64,000 nucleotides of DNA, taken from positions 1,116,001-1,180,000 of the forward strand of contig NZ_CP118946.1 of NCBI RefSeq assembly GCF_029011175.1, given 5' to 3'. A program made the position numbers and the translations under genes. Origin of the DNA: Winkia neuii. GTDB taxonomy: Bacteria > Actinomycetota > Actinomycetes > Actinomycetales > Actinomycetaceae. The notes beneath the pieces were generated by a model. That model was not told the DNA's origin and searched no databases. It saw nothing but the letters and a program-made list of their open reading frames with translations. Positions 47,521 through 56,759 of this stretch are shown here, one piece after another. Each line of letters starts with the position of its first letter. The stretch's first letter is position 1.

Positions 47521-48620
47521 TATGCACCCGCCAAAACCGTACGGTACACGGCCTCGACCTTGTCAGTTACGCTCTGCCAGTCATATTGCAGGGCACGTTC
47601 CTTGCCCTTTCTAGATAGAGCCACCTGCAAATCGGGGCTTTCCGCCAAAAGAACCATCTTCTGAGCTAAATCTGTACCGTCGGCACACTTGAATGAGATC
47701 CCATATTCGTCATGTTCCAGAACAGCCATAAAAGCAACCAGATCCGAAGCAATCACGGGGGCTCCAGCAGCCATGGCTTCCACCAAGACTATTCCGAATG
47801 ATTCGCCTCCGGTCTGCGGGGCAATATAAGCGGTCGCCGATGCTAGTAGCTGTGCCTTTTCGAGGTCGGACACGCCGCCAAGAAATTCCACTCCAGGTAC
47901 ATCGTCAGGACCCAGATTCTTGGTGTTTGCCTGCCCTCGGCCCGCGATCAGGAAGCGGGCCTTTGGCAGCTGCTCAGAAACTAGCTTTATCGCCTGGGCA
48001 AATATGGGCAGTCCCTTGCGTTCTTCGTCTAAGCGACCCAAGAACGCAAATGTTGGAGCTGAGCTAGTTCCTTGCCACTTAGTGACCGGATCTACCTGGA
48101 AATCAGCGACGGAAACGCCGTTAGGGATAACCACTGCGTCTCCGCCTAGATGATCCACCACCGTTCGCCTGGCTTCATCAGATACCGCTATTCGAGCCGC
48201 CAATTTATCCATAATCGACACCAGGATTGGCGAGGTTATTTTCAAGGCTAAAGAGCGCATCATATTTGAATGGAAGGTTCCCACTACAGGACACTTTGCA
48301 TTTGCCAGTGCCAGGAGCGACACAGAGGGGCTGGCTGGCTCATGCACGTGAATAAGATCGAACTTTCCCTGGTCCAACCATGCACGAACTCTCGCATTTG
48401 GGCGAGGTCCGAAGGCCAGCCTCGCCACCGACCCATTGTACGGAATCGCGATCGAGGGGCCAGTCGAAGTGAAACCTTCGAATCCGGGATCTTTGGTTGC
48501 AGGTCCCAACACTTCAACGTCATGTCCCCGCTCGCGCAACACTTGCGCGATGTCTCGGATATGGACCTGCACTCCCCCAGAAACATCAAAACTATAGGGG
48601 CAGACAATACCTATCTTCAC
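47520..48620 (-). CDS. pimA: Phosphatidyl-myo-inositol mannosyltransferase (PimA-like)
   Basis: GT4 glycosyltransferase that adds the first mannose from GDP-mannose to phosphatidylinositol at the inner membrane face. 366 residues. N-terminal YSFDVSGGVQVHIRDIA contains the GGVQ(V)H acceptor loop, FHSNM follows, and the donor site ETGGESFGIVLVEAMA-type motif is present (TGGESFGIVLVEAM). GTG start overlaps the acyltransferase stop (GTGA). The pgsA-acyltransferase-pimA order is the mycobacterial PIM cluster. Confidence 0.92.
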   Translation of the reverse strand: MKIGIVCPYSFDVSGGVQVHIRDIAQVLRERGHDVEVLGPATKDPGFEGFTSTGPSIAIPYNGSVARLAFGPRPNARVRAWLDQGKFDLIHVHEPASPSVSLLALANAKCPVVGTFHSNMMRSLALKITSPILVSIMDKLAARIAVSDEARRTVVDHLGGDAVVIPNGVSVADFQVDPVTKWQGTSSAPTFAFLGRLDEERKGLPIFAQAIKLVSEQLPKARFLIAGRGQANTKNLGPDDVPGVEFLGGVSDLEKAQLLASATAYIAPQTGGESFGIVLVEAMAAGAPVIASDLVAFMAVLEHDEYGISFKCADGTDLAQKMVLLAESPDLQVALSRKGKERALQYDWQSVTDKVEAVYRTVLAGA

Positions 48621-49528
48621 GAGTGTTGTTCCATCTGTGCGTGCTTTTGCCGTGACCGCTCTAGACGCTCAGGATCTAGATCCCGTACAAAGACCGGCTG
48701 ACACATGTGCCACGACTTCACCCAGGGCCGCATCATGGTCTCGAATTCTTGTGCCCACACGGCTGTGACCTGCTCAACCGTACCTGCCGTATCGAGTGGC
48801 CCCCGAACTATCATCTCTACCCCATTTTTAGTTCCGGCTGCTTTAGCTCGAGCCCCGTTTAGTGGTATGTCCCTAGCTGCCGCCACGTACAGAGGCGCCC
48901 CTAATCTCTTAGCAAGTGCTGCGGGACCGGCTGCTACGAGCGCCTTAGCACCAAACAGGTCGACCTCAATCCCAGCGCCGGTAATGTCCCTGTCAGCAAG
49001 CAGGGCGATGATGCCCGCCCCTTCCTTACCCTGTCGCAGCAGTTCCCTGAATACGGGGTTTCCTTTCTTGGCAGGGATAATCTTCATATTGTTTCGAGCG
49101 CGCAGCTCAGTGAAAGTGTCGAAGAGTGCCTTCGGGGCAACTTCTTCGGCAACGGTAGTAAGACGAGCCAAGTTCTGGGCTGCCCACGCCCCCACCAAAT
49201 CCCAATTCGCAGTGTGGCCGAGTGCTACGCAAACTGGACCAGCCGCTAGGTCTCTATACAGTTGCGCAGGTACCTGGGCATCTACGGCCGCATCAATCCG
49301 CAGCCGCGAAGGACTTGCAAAGTTTCCCAGGTCCGCAAAGTACCGGTAGTAGCTGGCTAGCGCCCCCACGACGTCCTCTTCACCTGCCTGGGCGAGGTTC
49401 GCTTGGAGTTGCCTAGCGCCGGAATACCGCGCTGCGACCGCAATCCGACTAGCGCCATAGGCCGCCCAGTATCGGAAAGCCGATGGCACTTTAGCTGCAA
49501 TTTTCAGAGCTACTGAGTAGGGATTCAT
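48617..49528 (-). CDS. Phosphatidylinositol mannoside acyltransferase
   Basis: 303 residues from the ATG at 49528, which overlaps the pgsA stop (ATGA); the frame extends 30 codons further without support. Lipid A/PIM acyltransferase family, with the catalytic HxxxxD in GHTANWDLVGAW and LLADRDITGAGIEV as conserved block. By position and family it corresponds to mycobacterial PatA (Rv2611c), which acylates the mannose of PIM. N-terminal hydrophobic stretch for membrane association. Confidence 0.88.
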   Translation of the reverse strand: MNPYSVALKIAAKVPSAFRYWAAYGASRIAVAARYSGARQLQANLAQAGEEDVVGALASYYRYFADLGNFASPSRLRIDAAVDAQVPAQLYRDLAAGPVCVALGHTANWDLVGAWAAQNLARLTTVAEEVAPKALFDTFTELRARNNMKIIPAKKGNPVFRELLRQGKEGAGIIALLADRDITGAGIEVDLFGAKALVAAGPAALAKRLGAPLYVAAARDIPLNGARAKAAGTKNGVEMIVRGPLDTAGTVEQVTAVWAQEFETMMRPWVKSWHMCQPVFVRDLDPERLERSRQKHAQMEQHS

Positions 49529-50139
49529 CCAAGCTGCTCTTTCACAGTGGCCAGTCTTTGCATAACAGTCACAAATCCGGCTACTGCGACGAGGGCGAGT
49601 GCAGCAGTAATAAACCAAGTAGAGGCACCGATACTAGTTAGGAATGCGCCGATTCCGACGGTAATTAGCCGGTCGGTACGTTCGGCAATTCCCACAGTGG
49701 CGTTAGCACCTAGCGATTCTGCTTTAGCCCTGGCATAAGGCACCGCCGCAGCCATGACGGTAGCGCAAATGCCCAGGGCGATGGTGATGATCTGGTGAGC
49801 CCCGGCAGGCAAATGCAGAGCCGCCCATAGAGTCAATGACCCAAATACTGCCCCGTCACTAATGCGATCGAGCGTCGAATCCAAAAAAGAGCCGAACTGC
49901 GACTGCTTGTTAGTTAGCCGTGCCAAGATTCCATCAAGAGAATCACAGAACATGACTATGACCAGAACAATTACGCCGGCAAGCAAATGGTCCGTAGGTA
50001 TAAGGGAACACGCGGCGGCCACTGTAACTACGGTTCCTGCAGCAGTAACCGCATTGGGACTAACTTTCCACTTCGCCAAAACCTTGGCTAACGGGGTAAA
50101 AATAGCCTTAGTTACACTCCGCCCGTGAATCCCTAGCAC
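49525..50139 (-). CDS. pgsA: CDP-alcohol phosphatidyltransferase (phosphatidylinositol phosphate synthase)
   Basis: 204 residues, six predicted membrane segments. The family motif D-x2-D-G-x2-A-R-x8-G-x3-D-x3-D reads FCDSLDGILARL followed by FGSFLDSTLDR. In actinobacteria the gene next to the acyltransferase and pimA makes phosphatidylinositol phosphate from CDP-diacylglycerol and inositol phosphate. The GTG start directly abuts the HIT stop. Confidence 0.9.
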   Translation of the reverse strand: MLGIHGRSVTKAIFTPLAKVLAKWKVSPNAVTAAGTVVTVAAACSLIPTDHLLAGVIVLVIVMFCDSLDGILARLTNKQSQFGSFLDSTLDRISDGAVFGSLTLWAALHLPAGAHQIITIALGICATVMAAAVPYARAKAESLGANATVGIAERTDRLITVGIGAFLTSIGASTWFITAALALVAVAGFVTVMQRLATVKEQLG

Positions 50140-50691
50140 CTATTCCTCCCAAGCCTTTGCTATCAGTTCGCGTTCCTCTCCAAGTAGCTGTGGCACGGCC
50201 TTTACCTGGGCCACAATCGGGAAGAAATTCGCGTCTCCGGACCACCTAGGAACAACGTGTTGGTGCAGGTGTGCCGCAATTCCGGCTCCTGCTACTGCGC
50301 CCTGGTTCATACCCAAGTTGAAGCCGTGTGGCGAAGCTACCTGCTGTAGCACTTGCATTGCCTTTGCAGTAAGTTCGCCGAACTCGACTCGCACCTCGGG
50401 AGAGATATCCGGGTAGAGAGAGACGTGCTCGTACGGGCACACCAGGAGGTGGCCAGCGTTGTACGGGAACAGATTCATCAAAACGAAGCAGTGCTTACCG
50501 CGGTGGACGATCAGCCCGTCTTCGTCTGTCTTATCTGGCGCTGCGCAAAACGGGCACTCGTCCTTTGAGCCGTCCTTCGGCTTAGACTCTCCGGAGATGT
50601 ATGCCTGGCGGTGCGGGGTCCACAGACGCTGAAAAGCATCCGGGACTCCCGCGTACGCCCGCGAATCCTGAGTTGGAATCTCAGATGTCAT
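50140..50691 (-). CDS. HIT-family nucleotide hydrolase/phosphorylase
   Basis: 183 residues from the ATG at 50691, which overlaps the thrS end by 11 nt. The histidine triad is [10 protein letters not shown] near residue 140. Cysteines in CPFCAAP near residue 43, together with a His, suggest a zinc site as in Ap4A phosphorylase-like actinobacterial HIT proteins. Lies between thrS and pgsA as in mycobacteria. Confidence 0.92.
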   Translation of the reverse strand: MTSEIPTQDSRAYAGVPDAFQRLWTPHRQAYISGESKPKDGSKDECPFCAAPDKTDEDGLIVHRGKHCFVLMNLFPYNAGHLLVCPYEHVSLYPDISPEVRVEFGELTAKAMQVLQQVASPHGFNLGMNQGAVAGAGIAAHLHQHVVPRWSGDANFFPIVAQVKAVPQLLGEERELIAKAWEE

Positions 50692-52690
50692 TGCGACGGC
50701 TCCTAATGGCCTCGACAATCTGAACCACGGCCTCATCTACAGGAACGCCGTTTTCCTGCTTGCCGCCACGGTAACGGAACGAGACTGCTCCCGCCTCCGC
50801 ATCTTCACCACCGGCAATCAGAATGTATGGAACACGTTCCTTAGCAGCAGTGCGAATCTTCTTGCCGAAACGGTCGGAAGAAAGATCGACTTCCACCCTG
50901 ACTCCCTGGCTACGCAGCTTTTCGGCCACCTCGTTTACGTAGTCGAAGAAAGCCTCGGCAACAGGAACCAGGCGTACCTGTACAGGGGCGAGCCACGGAG
51001 GGAAGGCGCCGGCGTAGTGTTCTACAAGCACGCCGATGAAGCGTTCCACGGAGCCCAGCTTGGCGGAGTGGATCATTACGGGCCGCTTTCGGGTACCGTC
51101 CTCGGCAGTGTATTCGAGGTCGAAGCGCTCCGGCTGATTGAAGTCGTACTGCACGGTCGACATCTGCCAGGTACGCCCGATAGCGTCCTTTACCTGCACA
51201 GACACCTTAGGACCATAGAATGCTGCTCCACCCGGATCCGGAACTAGATCCAGTCCAGTTGCTTCGCATGCCTCGGTCAGAATCCTGGTAGCGTTGTCCC
51301 AATCTTCATCAGAGCCGATGAACTTGTCCTTATGAGCCCCGTCGTCGCGAGTAGACAGCTCCAGGTAGAAATCGGTGAGGCCGAAATCGCGAAGAATTCC
51401 TAGGAAGAAGTTCAGCTGCATCTGAATCTCTTCTTTAGCCTGTTCCGGAGTGCAGTAGGTGTGCGAGTCGTCCTGAGTGAATCCGCGCATGCGAGTGAGG
51501 CCGTGTACAACGCCCGACTTCTCGTAGCGATAATCGTGTCCGAGCTCGTAGAAGCGAAGAGGTAGCTCGCGGTAAGACCTGCCAGAGGACCTGTAGATCA
51601 GGTTGTGCATCGGGCAGTTCATTGCCTTCAGGTAGTATTCCTGGCCCGCCTTGGTCACGTTCCCCTGTTCGTCGACTTCCTCGTCCACCTTCATGGGCGG
51701 GAACATTGTGTCGGCGTAGTAGGGCAGGTGTCCGGAAGTGTGGAAGAGTCCGCCCTTAGAAATTTCAGGCGTGTGCACCATCTGGAAGCCAGCTTCAATG
51801 TGCTTGCGGGTCACAAAATCTTCGATTTCGTGACGCAAGATGCCGCCCTTGGGGTGGAAAACAACTAAGCCGGGGCCGATCTCTTCTGGGAAAGAGTACA
51901 GGTCCAGCTCAGTACCCAGCTTGCGATGGTCGCGCTTGGCGGCCTCTTCAATACGGGTTTGGTATGCCTTTAGATCTTCCTTTGAGGCCCAAGCAGTTCC
52001 ATAAACACGCTGCAGGTGATCATTCGCCTGGTCACCGCGCCAGTACGCAGCGGAAGATTTAGTGAGCGCAAAGCCGTTGCCCAAGTACTTCGTCGACGGC
52101 ACGTGCGGGCCGCGGCACAGATCCTTCCATGCCACTTCCCCGTTTCGGCGCACGTTGTCGTAAATGGTCAGTTCGTTGCCACCCACCTCGACTGAGGCGC
52201 CTTCGGGACCGTTGCCTCCTTTGAGCCCAATCAGCTCCAGCTTGTACGGCTGATCTGAAAGCTCTTCGCGAGCCTCATCTTCAGAGACCACGCGGCGGAC
52301 GAAAGACTGATTCTCCTTCACGATCTTTTGCATTGCCTTCTGCAACTTCTTCAGATCATCCGGGGTAAGTGGATCGATATTGCCGAAGTCGTAGTAGAAC
52401 CCGTCCGTTACTGGCGGGCCAATCCCCAGGTTTACCTGTGGGTTGGCCTGCTGCATCGCCTGGGCTAGGACGTGCGTGGCGCTATGACGCAAAATCGCAA
52501 GCCCCTCTTCGGTAGCAGTGGTAATTGGCTCTATTTCATCCCCATCAGCGATAGTCGTAGCCAGATCCACCGTCTTTCCGTTGCGCCTCATGGCGACGAT
52601 AGTTCGATCCTTGCCCCACAGGGTCAAGCCGGTGCTTTCGGCTTCAAGTTCCTGGGCTTTGCCATCTATAGTGCATTGGACGCTCGCCAC
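50681..52690 (-). CDS. thrS: Threonyl-tRNA synthetase
   Basis: Class II enzyme of 669 residues: N-terminal TGS, editing domain with the [11 protein letters not shown] zinc motif, catalytic domain with [12 protein letters not shown] and [21 protein letters not shown], and anticodon domain. GTG start at 52690 with GGAG 5 nt upstream. No T-box leader is visible in the 69 nt upstream. Confidence 0.96.
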   Translation of the reverse strand: MASVQCTIDGKAQELEAESTGLTLWGKDRTIVAMRRNGKTVDLATTIADGDEIEPITTATEEGLAILRHSATHVLAQAMQQANPQVNLGIGPPVTDGFYYDFGNIDPLTPDDLKKLQKAMQKIVKENQSFVRRVVSEDEAREELSDQPYKLELIGLKGGNGPEGASVEVGGNELTIYDNVRRNGEVAWKDLCRGPHVPSTKYLGNGFALTKSSAAYWRGDQANDHLQRVYGTAWASKEDLKAYQTRIEEAAKRDHRKLGTELDLYSFPEEIGPGLVVFHPKGGILRHEIEDFVTRKHIEAGFQMVHTPEISKGGLFHTSGHLPYYADTMFPPMKVDEEVDEQGNVTKAGQEYYLKAMNCPMHNLIYRSSGRSYRELPLRFYELGHDYRYEKSGVVHGLTRMRGFTQDDSHTYCTPEQAKEEIQMQLNFFLGILRDFGLTDFYLELSTRDDGAHKDKFIGSDEDWDNATRILTEACEATGLDLVPDPGGAAFYGPKVSVQVKDAIGRTWQMSTVQYDFNQPERFDLEYTAEDGTRKRPVMIHSAKLGSVERFIGVLVEHYAGAFPPWLAPVQVRLVPVAEAFFDYVNEVAEKLRSQGVRVEVDLSSDRFGKKIRTAAKERVPYILIAGGEDAEAGAVSFRYRGGKQENGVPVDEAVVQIVEAIRSRRNDI

Positions 52691-52759
52691 TGCATCTCCA
52701 TTCTTCGGGGTTACTTCGGTAATGATTCTACCGTCTTCAAAACACGGTAAGAGACAGGT

Positions 52760-53791
52760 CTATTTCTTGGCTATTTTCTGCAACGCGCCGCTTAGCACCC
52801 GCTTGGATGCAAGGGCGTGTTTTAGGGCTAGGTATACCGGCTTGTTGACCGGTACATCCCACGCCCAAGGCAGTTCGGTGCGGTGGTGTGCCCACCGCTT
52901 CTTGTACTGGCCTACCCCATATAGTTCGGGGCAGCGCGAGGAGTCTGTTCCCATAAGATCGAAAGTCTTTACACCTTCAGCTGCGAGCGTCTGACAGGTT
53001 CGCAGATCCAGTAGGTCTGCTCCCAACACGTCGTGAGCTTCAGGCAACGATGCGCCGTAGTAAGCCCACGAGTGTTTCCCGTTGACCACTACCAGATCCC
53101 AGCAGACAGGCTCGTCGCCGATAAAGATGGCGAACAGACGCGCATGTTCGGGGCCAAGAATCGACAGCATATCCGTGTAGACCTTCATGGGGTGAGGACG
53201 GAAGCCGTCCCGCTGTGCCGTGATCTGCATGATCTTGTAGTACTTGGCGAACTCTTGCTCGCTAAGGCCGGTCACCTCGCGGAATTGCACGTCGTCTCGG
53301 CCCTCAATCCGCTTATTTACCCGGCGAATTGCGCGCCGGCCTTCCGTGGGAAGTGCGTCCACGATTCCCTGTGCAGTACCCGAGGACAGATCGACAAGGA
53401 CGGTCTTGTCATAGGGCAAATACTGCAACACGCGGTGGGTGTCCTCGGCCTCGTAGGTGGCGTGCAGACGCACGAAGATAACCTTCTTGTCCCGTTTCTT
53501 CACCTGAGCCAAAAGGAGTTCGCGCAGCTCTGCCTCATCAGCTGGGGAGGGAGATTTAAACCATACCGGGCCATTTTTGGCCCATAAATATTTGAAGCCG
53601 CGCACCGAGTACTCGGTAAGCACAATGACGGCTTTCGTTTTTTTGCCAGATTTTAGTGCAAATCGGCCCCATACTTTGCGCCCCAACTTTTGGTTGTAGG
53701 TTCCCCACACTTCAGTTTGTTCTATGGGGTACCGATCAATTCCCGAGGCGAGTTGTTTCAGTTCGGAATCCGAAATTTGAACGAGCTCCAC
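52760..53791 (-). CDS. FemABX-type peptidoglycan bridge aminoacyltransferase
   Basis: 343 residues, FemAB/GNAT-like fold: EVWGTYNQKLGRKVWGRF near the N-terminus, RRAIRRVNKR in the middle and FDLMGTD plus YGVGQYKKRW, typical of FemX-type enzymes near the C-terminus. Such enzymes move an amino acid from aminoacyl-tRNA to the peptidoglycan stem. GTG start with GGAAGG. It follows the ATP-grasp ligase gene by 47 nt on the same strand, so both may act on the cross-bridge. The donor tRNA is not known. Confidence 0.82.
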   Translation of the reverse strand: MELVQISDSELKQLASGIDRYPIEQTEVWGTYNQKLGRKVWGRFALKSGKKTKAVIVLTEYSVRGFKYLWAKNGPVWFKSPSPADEAELRELLLAQVKKRDKKVIFVRLHATYEAEDTHRVLQYLPYDKTVLVDLSSGTAQGIVDALPTEGRRAIRRVNKRIEGRDDVQFREVTGLSEQEFAKYYKIMQITAQRDGFRPHPMKVYTDMLSILGPEHARLFAIFIGDEPVCWDLVVVNGKHSWAYYGASLPEAHDVLGADLLDLRTCQTLAAEGVKTFDLMGTDSSRCPELYGVGQYKKRWAHHRTELPWAWDVPVNKPVYLALKHALASKRVLSGALQKIAKK

Positions 53792-53838
53792 AAAATACCT
53801 TCCGCTGCGATCTTGTCTTGTTAATCCTAGCTGCCGTG

Positions 53839-55071
53839 TCAGTACGAGGTTTCCGTGGCTTTGGGATAGTACTTGGCAAATTTCCGGTACTGATTTAGTC
53901 GTTGCCCGTGCAGCAACAAGCTACGGGACAATGAAGGTTCCGCCTTTGACAACGTGGGATCTACAATCTTCCATTCCCGAAGTAGCCGCCACAACCTGGC
54001 ACGTACCTTCTTGTCCGATACATAGTGCAACAGCAGCGGGAAGGGAACCAACGAGTAAAGAACTTCGTTCTTCAGGGTGCGCGGCTTTAGCTGTTTGCCT
54101 TCTACCAAGTCATAGACCATCGGCTCCAATGCATTCAGTCCACCTGCGGCCATGTAGTAGGAATTCCTGCCGATCCGGGGATTTATCTCGAAGAATAGGG
54201 AGCGTCCGTCGCGTGGATCAATTTTTACGTCGAAGTTAGCAAAGCCGCGATAGCCAGTGCGCTTCAGGAATTTCTTGGCGTCCTCCCATAGCTTCGGGAA
54301 CTGCTCTGTGATCATGGCGACTGGATTGCCAATCATGGTTGGCAGGTGATCTTCCAGCAGTACTCTGGCCGACCCCAACAGCGTTACTTCTGCGTGGGAG
54401 TCTACATATGCAGTGATGGACCGCATCTGGGTGTTGTCACCGGGAATTAGCTCTTGCACTACGAACGTGGAGCGATAGCCGGCGCTGGCTAGTTTTTTCC
54501 ACAGATCATCCAGTTCTGCCTGGGAGTCGACGAAGTAGATCTTCTTCTTGCCAACAAAAGATACCTCGTCGTAATCCGCGCCCACAGCTGTCTTGGCCAC
54601 TACCGGGAACCGCAGTTTGGTAGGGGGAACAGTGAAAGAATCCGCCGCTGCACCAGAAAAATCAACAACTTCGGTTTCAGGGGTATCGATGCCCAGCTCG
54701 TCACAGATTCCTGCAAAAGCGACCTTGTCGGAGACTTTGTCGATGACGTCTACGTCAGGGAACGGGATTACCCACCGCTCCCCCAGTTCTGCGCGAGACT
54801 TTGAGATGAGGCGCGCGTGCCCGTCGGTGTTGGCCATAATCACCAACTTGCCAGCTGGTACTGAAGCTTCTACCTCTTTTAGGGCCGCAATCACGTCCTT
54901 AGCCCGCCCCGATTTCAGAGGGCGAACCTCGCAGTAAGCAGATTTGCTGATGGCACCGATGGCCCCTCCAGTCAAACAGATGGAAGTCTTGGCAAAAGCT
55001 TCATAGAACTGACGCGCTAGCGCGTAAATGCCAATGTCTCCGCCAATTAGCACGGGGGTGAAGTCAACCAT
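53839..55071 (-). CDS. ATP-grasp carboxylate-amine ligase (possible D-aspartate ligase)
   Basis: 410 residues. FTPVLIGGDIGIYALARQFYEAF resembles the N-terminus of D-aspartate ligases and related carboxylate-amine ligases. The ATP-grasp core includes VVAKTAVG, FVVQELIPGDNTQM and the metal site FEINPRIGRNS. Paired with a FemAB gene, it may add a D-amino acid (Asp or Glu) to lysine of the stem peptide, which is the bridge type of several actinomycetes. The substrate is inferred. Good SD (GAGGAAGAA). Confidence 0.78.
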   Translation of the reverse strand: MVDFTPVLIGGDIGIYALARQFYEAFAKTSICLTGGAIGAISKSAYCEVRPLKSGRAKDVIAALKEVEASVPAGKLVIMANTDGHARLISKSRAELGERWVIPFPDVDVIDKVSDKVAFAGICDELGIDTPETEVVDFSGAAADSFTVPPTKLRFPVVAKTAVGADYDEVSFVGKKKIYFVDSQAELDDLWKKLASAGYRSTFVVQELIPGDNTQMRSITAYVDSHAEVTLLGSARVLLEDHLPTMIGNPVAMITEQFPKLWEDAKKFLKRTGYRGFANFDVKIDPRDGRSLFFEINPRIGRNSYYMAAGGLNALEPMVYDLVEGKQLKPRTLKNEVLYSLVPFPLLLHYVSDKKVRARLWRLLREWKIVDPTLSKAEPSLSRSLLLHGQRLNQYRKFAKYYPKATETSY

Positions 55072-55190
55072 TTCTTCCTCAACTCGTCGGGTTCTTTCGC
55101 TTTACCACCTTACAAGCAAACCATCGCCCCGGCAGATTGCCCCGCCGTAGCTATTTTCTTCAGTTTTCTTGCTGATATAAGCTAAAAGGC

Positions 55191-55586
55191 ATGGTTTGGG
55201 GACTGGCGCTTGCGATTGTGCTTTTGCTGATAGGCCTTCCCTTTGCCTATCTTCGAGGGCGAAAGAATGCCAGCAAAGGTGAGGCGAGCCAGTCGAGACC
55301 ACTAGACCAGGTGAGTTCTTTCGCAGTTCTAACCCACGAAATTCGCACGCCTCTTTCGCTAATCAGTGGCGCCGCGGAACTCCTGCGCAATGAGTACGCT
55401 GGGACGCTGTCTGACCAGCAGGCAGACCTGGTACGCACCATTAGCGACAACGCGAGCAGATCGATTGGCCTAGCCGAGTCGTTTCTAACACTGGAGAAGG
55501 TGCGGGCAGAGAATTTTCCCCCGTGTTTGAACAGGTGGATTTGCGCGAACTTATCCGAACTAGCGCCCGCGAACTGCGGGCAATAA
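55191..55586 (+). CDS. Sensor histidine kinase, N-terminal part
   Basis: A single transmembrane helix (about 4-21), a short linker and a HisKA domain with phospho-acceptor His49 in LTHEIRTPLSL. No extracellular sensor domain is present. The family reading stops at RAENFPP and continues in another frame. Inserting one base in the C5 run at 55518-55522 restores a continuous 259-residue kinase. TATAAG at 55176-55181 lies about 10 nt before the ATG, so the transcript may be leaderless. The regulator gene follows. Confidence 0.8.
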   Translation: MVWGLALAIVLLLIGLPFAYLRGRKNASKGEASQSRPLDQVSSFAVLTHEIRTPLSLISGAAELLRNEYAGTLSDQQADLVRTISDNASRSIGLAESFLTLEKVRAENFPPCLNRWICANLSELAPANCGQ

Positions 55587-55969
55587 ATGACAATCCGGTT
55601 CTTCTGACGGACACCCCTGAGCCCCTCTGGTTACAGGCTGATCAGGCGCTTCTTAGGGCAGTAATTTGGAATTTGCTGAACAACGCCCTGCGACACGCTT
55701 CGGGAACTAATCCTATTGAGGTGTCTTCACACGCTCATGCCAACATGGCTTATATAGAGGTGACAGATTTTGGCAATGGCATTGACGGAGCTGGACGAAA
55801 GAATCTTTTTGTCCCATTTGCGGGCCCGATGAAATCGCACGGCACGTACGGTTTGGGACTGGCTATCGTGGCCCAAATAGCGAAAGTGCACCACGGGAGG
55901 GTTCGGGTTGATTCCACCCCGGGTGGCGGCACGCTCTTCCAAGTTGAACTGCCTAGGAGGCAGAAGTGA
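55523..55969 (+). CDS. Sensor histidine kinase, C-terminal ATPase part (out of frame)
   Basis: HATPase_c domain: N-box NLLNNALRHAS, G1 DFGNGID, G2 GTYGLGLAIVAQI. The listed start (GTG 55523) is only the limit of the open frame after the C5 run; the true protein probably starts at 55191. The stop overlaps the regulator start as GTGA, so kinase and regulator were built as one translational unit. The disruption may be a sequencing error, a mutation, or a slip-prone switch. Confidence 0.78.
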   Translation: MFEQVDLRELIRTSARELRAINDNPVLLTDTPEPLWLQADQALLRAVIWNLLNNALRHASGTNPIEVSSHAHANMAYIEVTDFGNGIDGAGRKNLFVPFAGPMKSHGTYGLGLAIVAQIAKVHHGRVRVDSTPGGGTLFQVELPRRQK

Positions 55970-56652
55970 AACCTCTAGCTTTAGTGGTTGATGACGAGGT
56001 GCAGATGACCGCTGTAGTCTCATTCGCACTGCAAACCGAGGGTATCGAATCCATTGTCGCCCACTCGGGGACCGCTGCCTGGAAGCTCTTTACAGAACGC
56101 GACTTCGACCTGGTGGTACTCGACTTGATGCTGCCGGACATCACCGGTACTACTCTTGCCAAGCGGATCCGAACCACCTCCACGGTCCCGCTTATTATGC
56201 TCACTGCCCTCTCCGAGGTGGACCAGCGAATAGAAGGTTTTGAGGCCGGAGCTGACGACTACTTGCCCAAGCCCTTCTCTCCTAGAGAGTTGGCGCTTCG
56301 AGCCCGCGCTCTACTAAAACGTATGGGCCCATCGAGCGAGAGGATAGATCGAATTGAACGGGATAAATTCGTATTGTTTCCAGGACGGGGGCAGGCATTC
56401 TACGCGAACTCAAATCTTGGTCTGACCGAGACGGAGTTTGCTATGCTCACTGCGTTGATAGAGGCTGACGGCGCCACCTTATCGGTGCGCGAGCTGCTAA
56501 ACCTGGTATGGGAGACGACCTCTGTTCAAGGAGGGCGGAACATGGTGAAGACTACGATTTACAGGCTTCGCAAGAAACTCGCTACAGCCGGCGCGCCACC
56601 AGAATCCATCAAGGCCATTCGCGGAAGGGGCTATTCCTTCCACCCGAAGTAA
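55966..56652 (+). CDS. OmpR/PhoB-family response regulator
   Basis: 228 residues. Receiver domain with acidic pocket DDE (9-11), phospho-acceptor Asp53 in VVLDLMLPD and Lys in LPKPF. C-terminal winged helix with TETEFAMLTALIEAD and the recognition-helix part NMVKTTIYRLRKKL. GTG start coupled to the kinase stop. A cluster of CTGTTAC half-sites begins at its own stop codon, just before the antiporter gene, and is the likely target. Confidence 0.93.
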   Translation: MKPLALVVDDEVQMTAVVSFALQTEGIESIVAHSGTAAWKLFTERDFDLVVLDLMLPDITGTTLAKRIRTTSTVPLIMLTALSEVDQRIEGFEAGADDYLPKPFSPRELALRARALLKRMGPSSERIDRIERDKFVLFPGRGQAFYANSNLGLTETEFAMLTALIEADGATLSVRELLNLVWETTSVQGGRNMVKTTIYRLRKKLATAGAPPESIKAIRGRGYSFHPK

Positions 56653-56676
56653 CAGCCCTGTTACCAACTGTTACCA
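56649..56676. promoter_or_regulatory. CTGTTAC half-site cluster, candidate regulator binding site
   Basis: Three copies of one half-site: GTAACAG (56649-56655) forms a perfect inverted repeat with CTGTTAC (56658-56664), and CTGTTACCA is repeated directly at 56658-56666 and 56668-56676, a 10-nt step. Tandem half-sites about one helix turn apart are typical for OmpR/PhoB-type regulators. It sits about 12 nt upstream of the predicted -35 of the antiporter gene. Confidence 0.6.
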
Positions 56677-56688
56677 GGGGACGGTACT

Positions 56689-56718
56689 TTGTGCCTATGC
56701 CTGTATCAGGCTTGTAGT
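56689..56718 (+). promoter_or_regulatory. Predicted promoter of the antiporter gene
   Basis: TTGTGC (56689-56694) and TGTAGT (56713-56718), 18-nt spacer. Both elements are imperfect, which fits an activator-dependent promoter. The AAAGGAG ribosome site follows at about 56746-56752. Confidence 0.4.
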
Positions 56719-56759
56719 AGAAGAAACAAACCTACTATTTGCACAAAGGAGTGCCGTAA

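Noticed and set aside
56500-56720. Frame 56508-56717 overlapping the regulator end
   Set aside because: Shadow frame over the regulator gene and its promoter region; no start signal.
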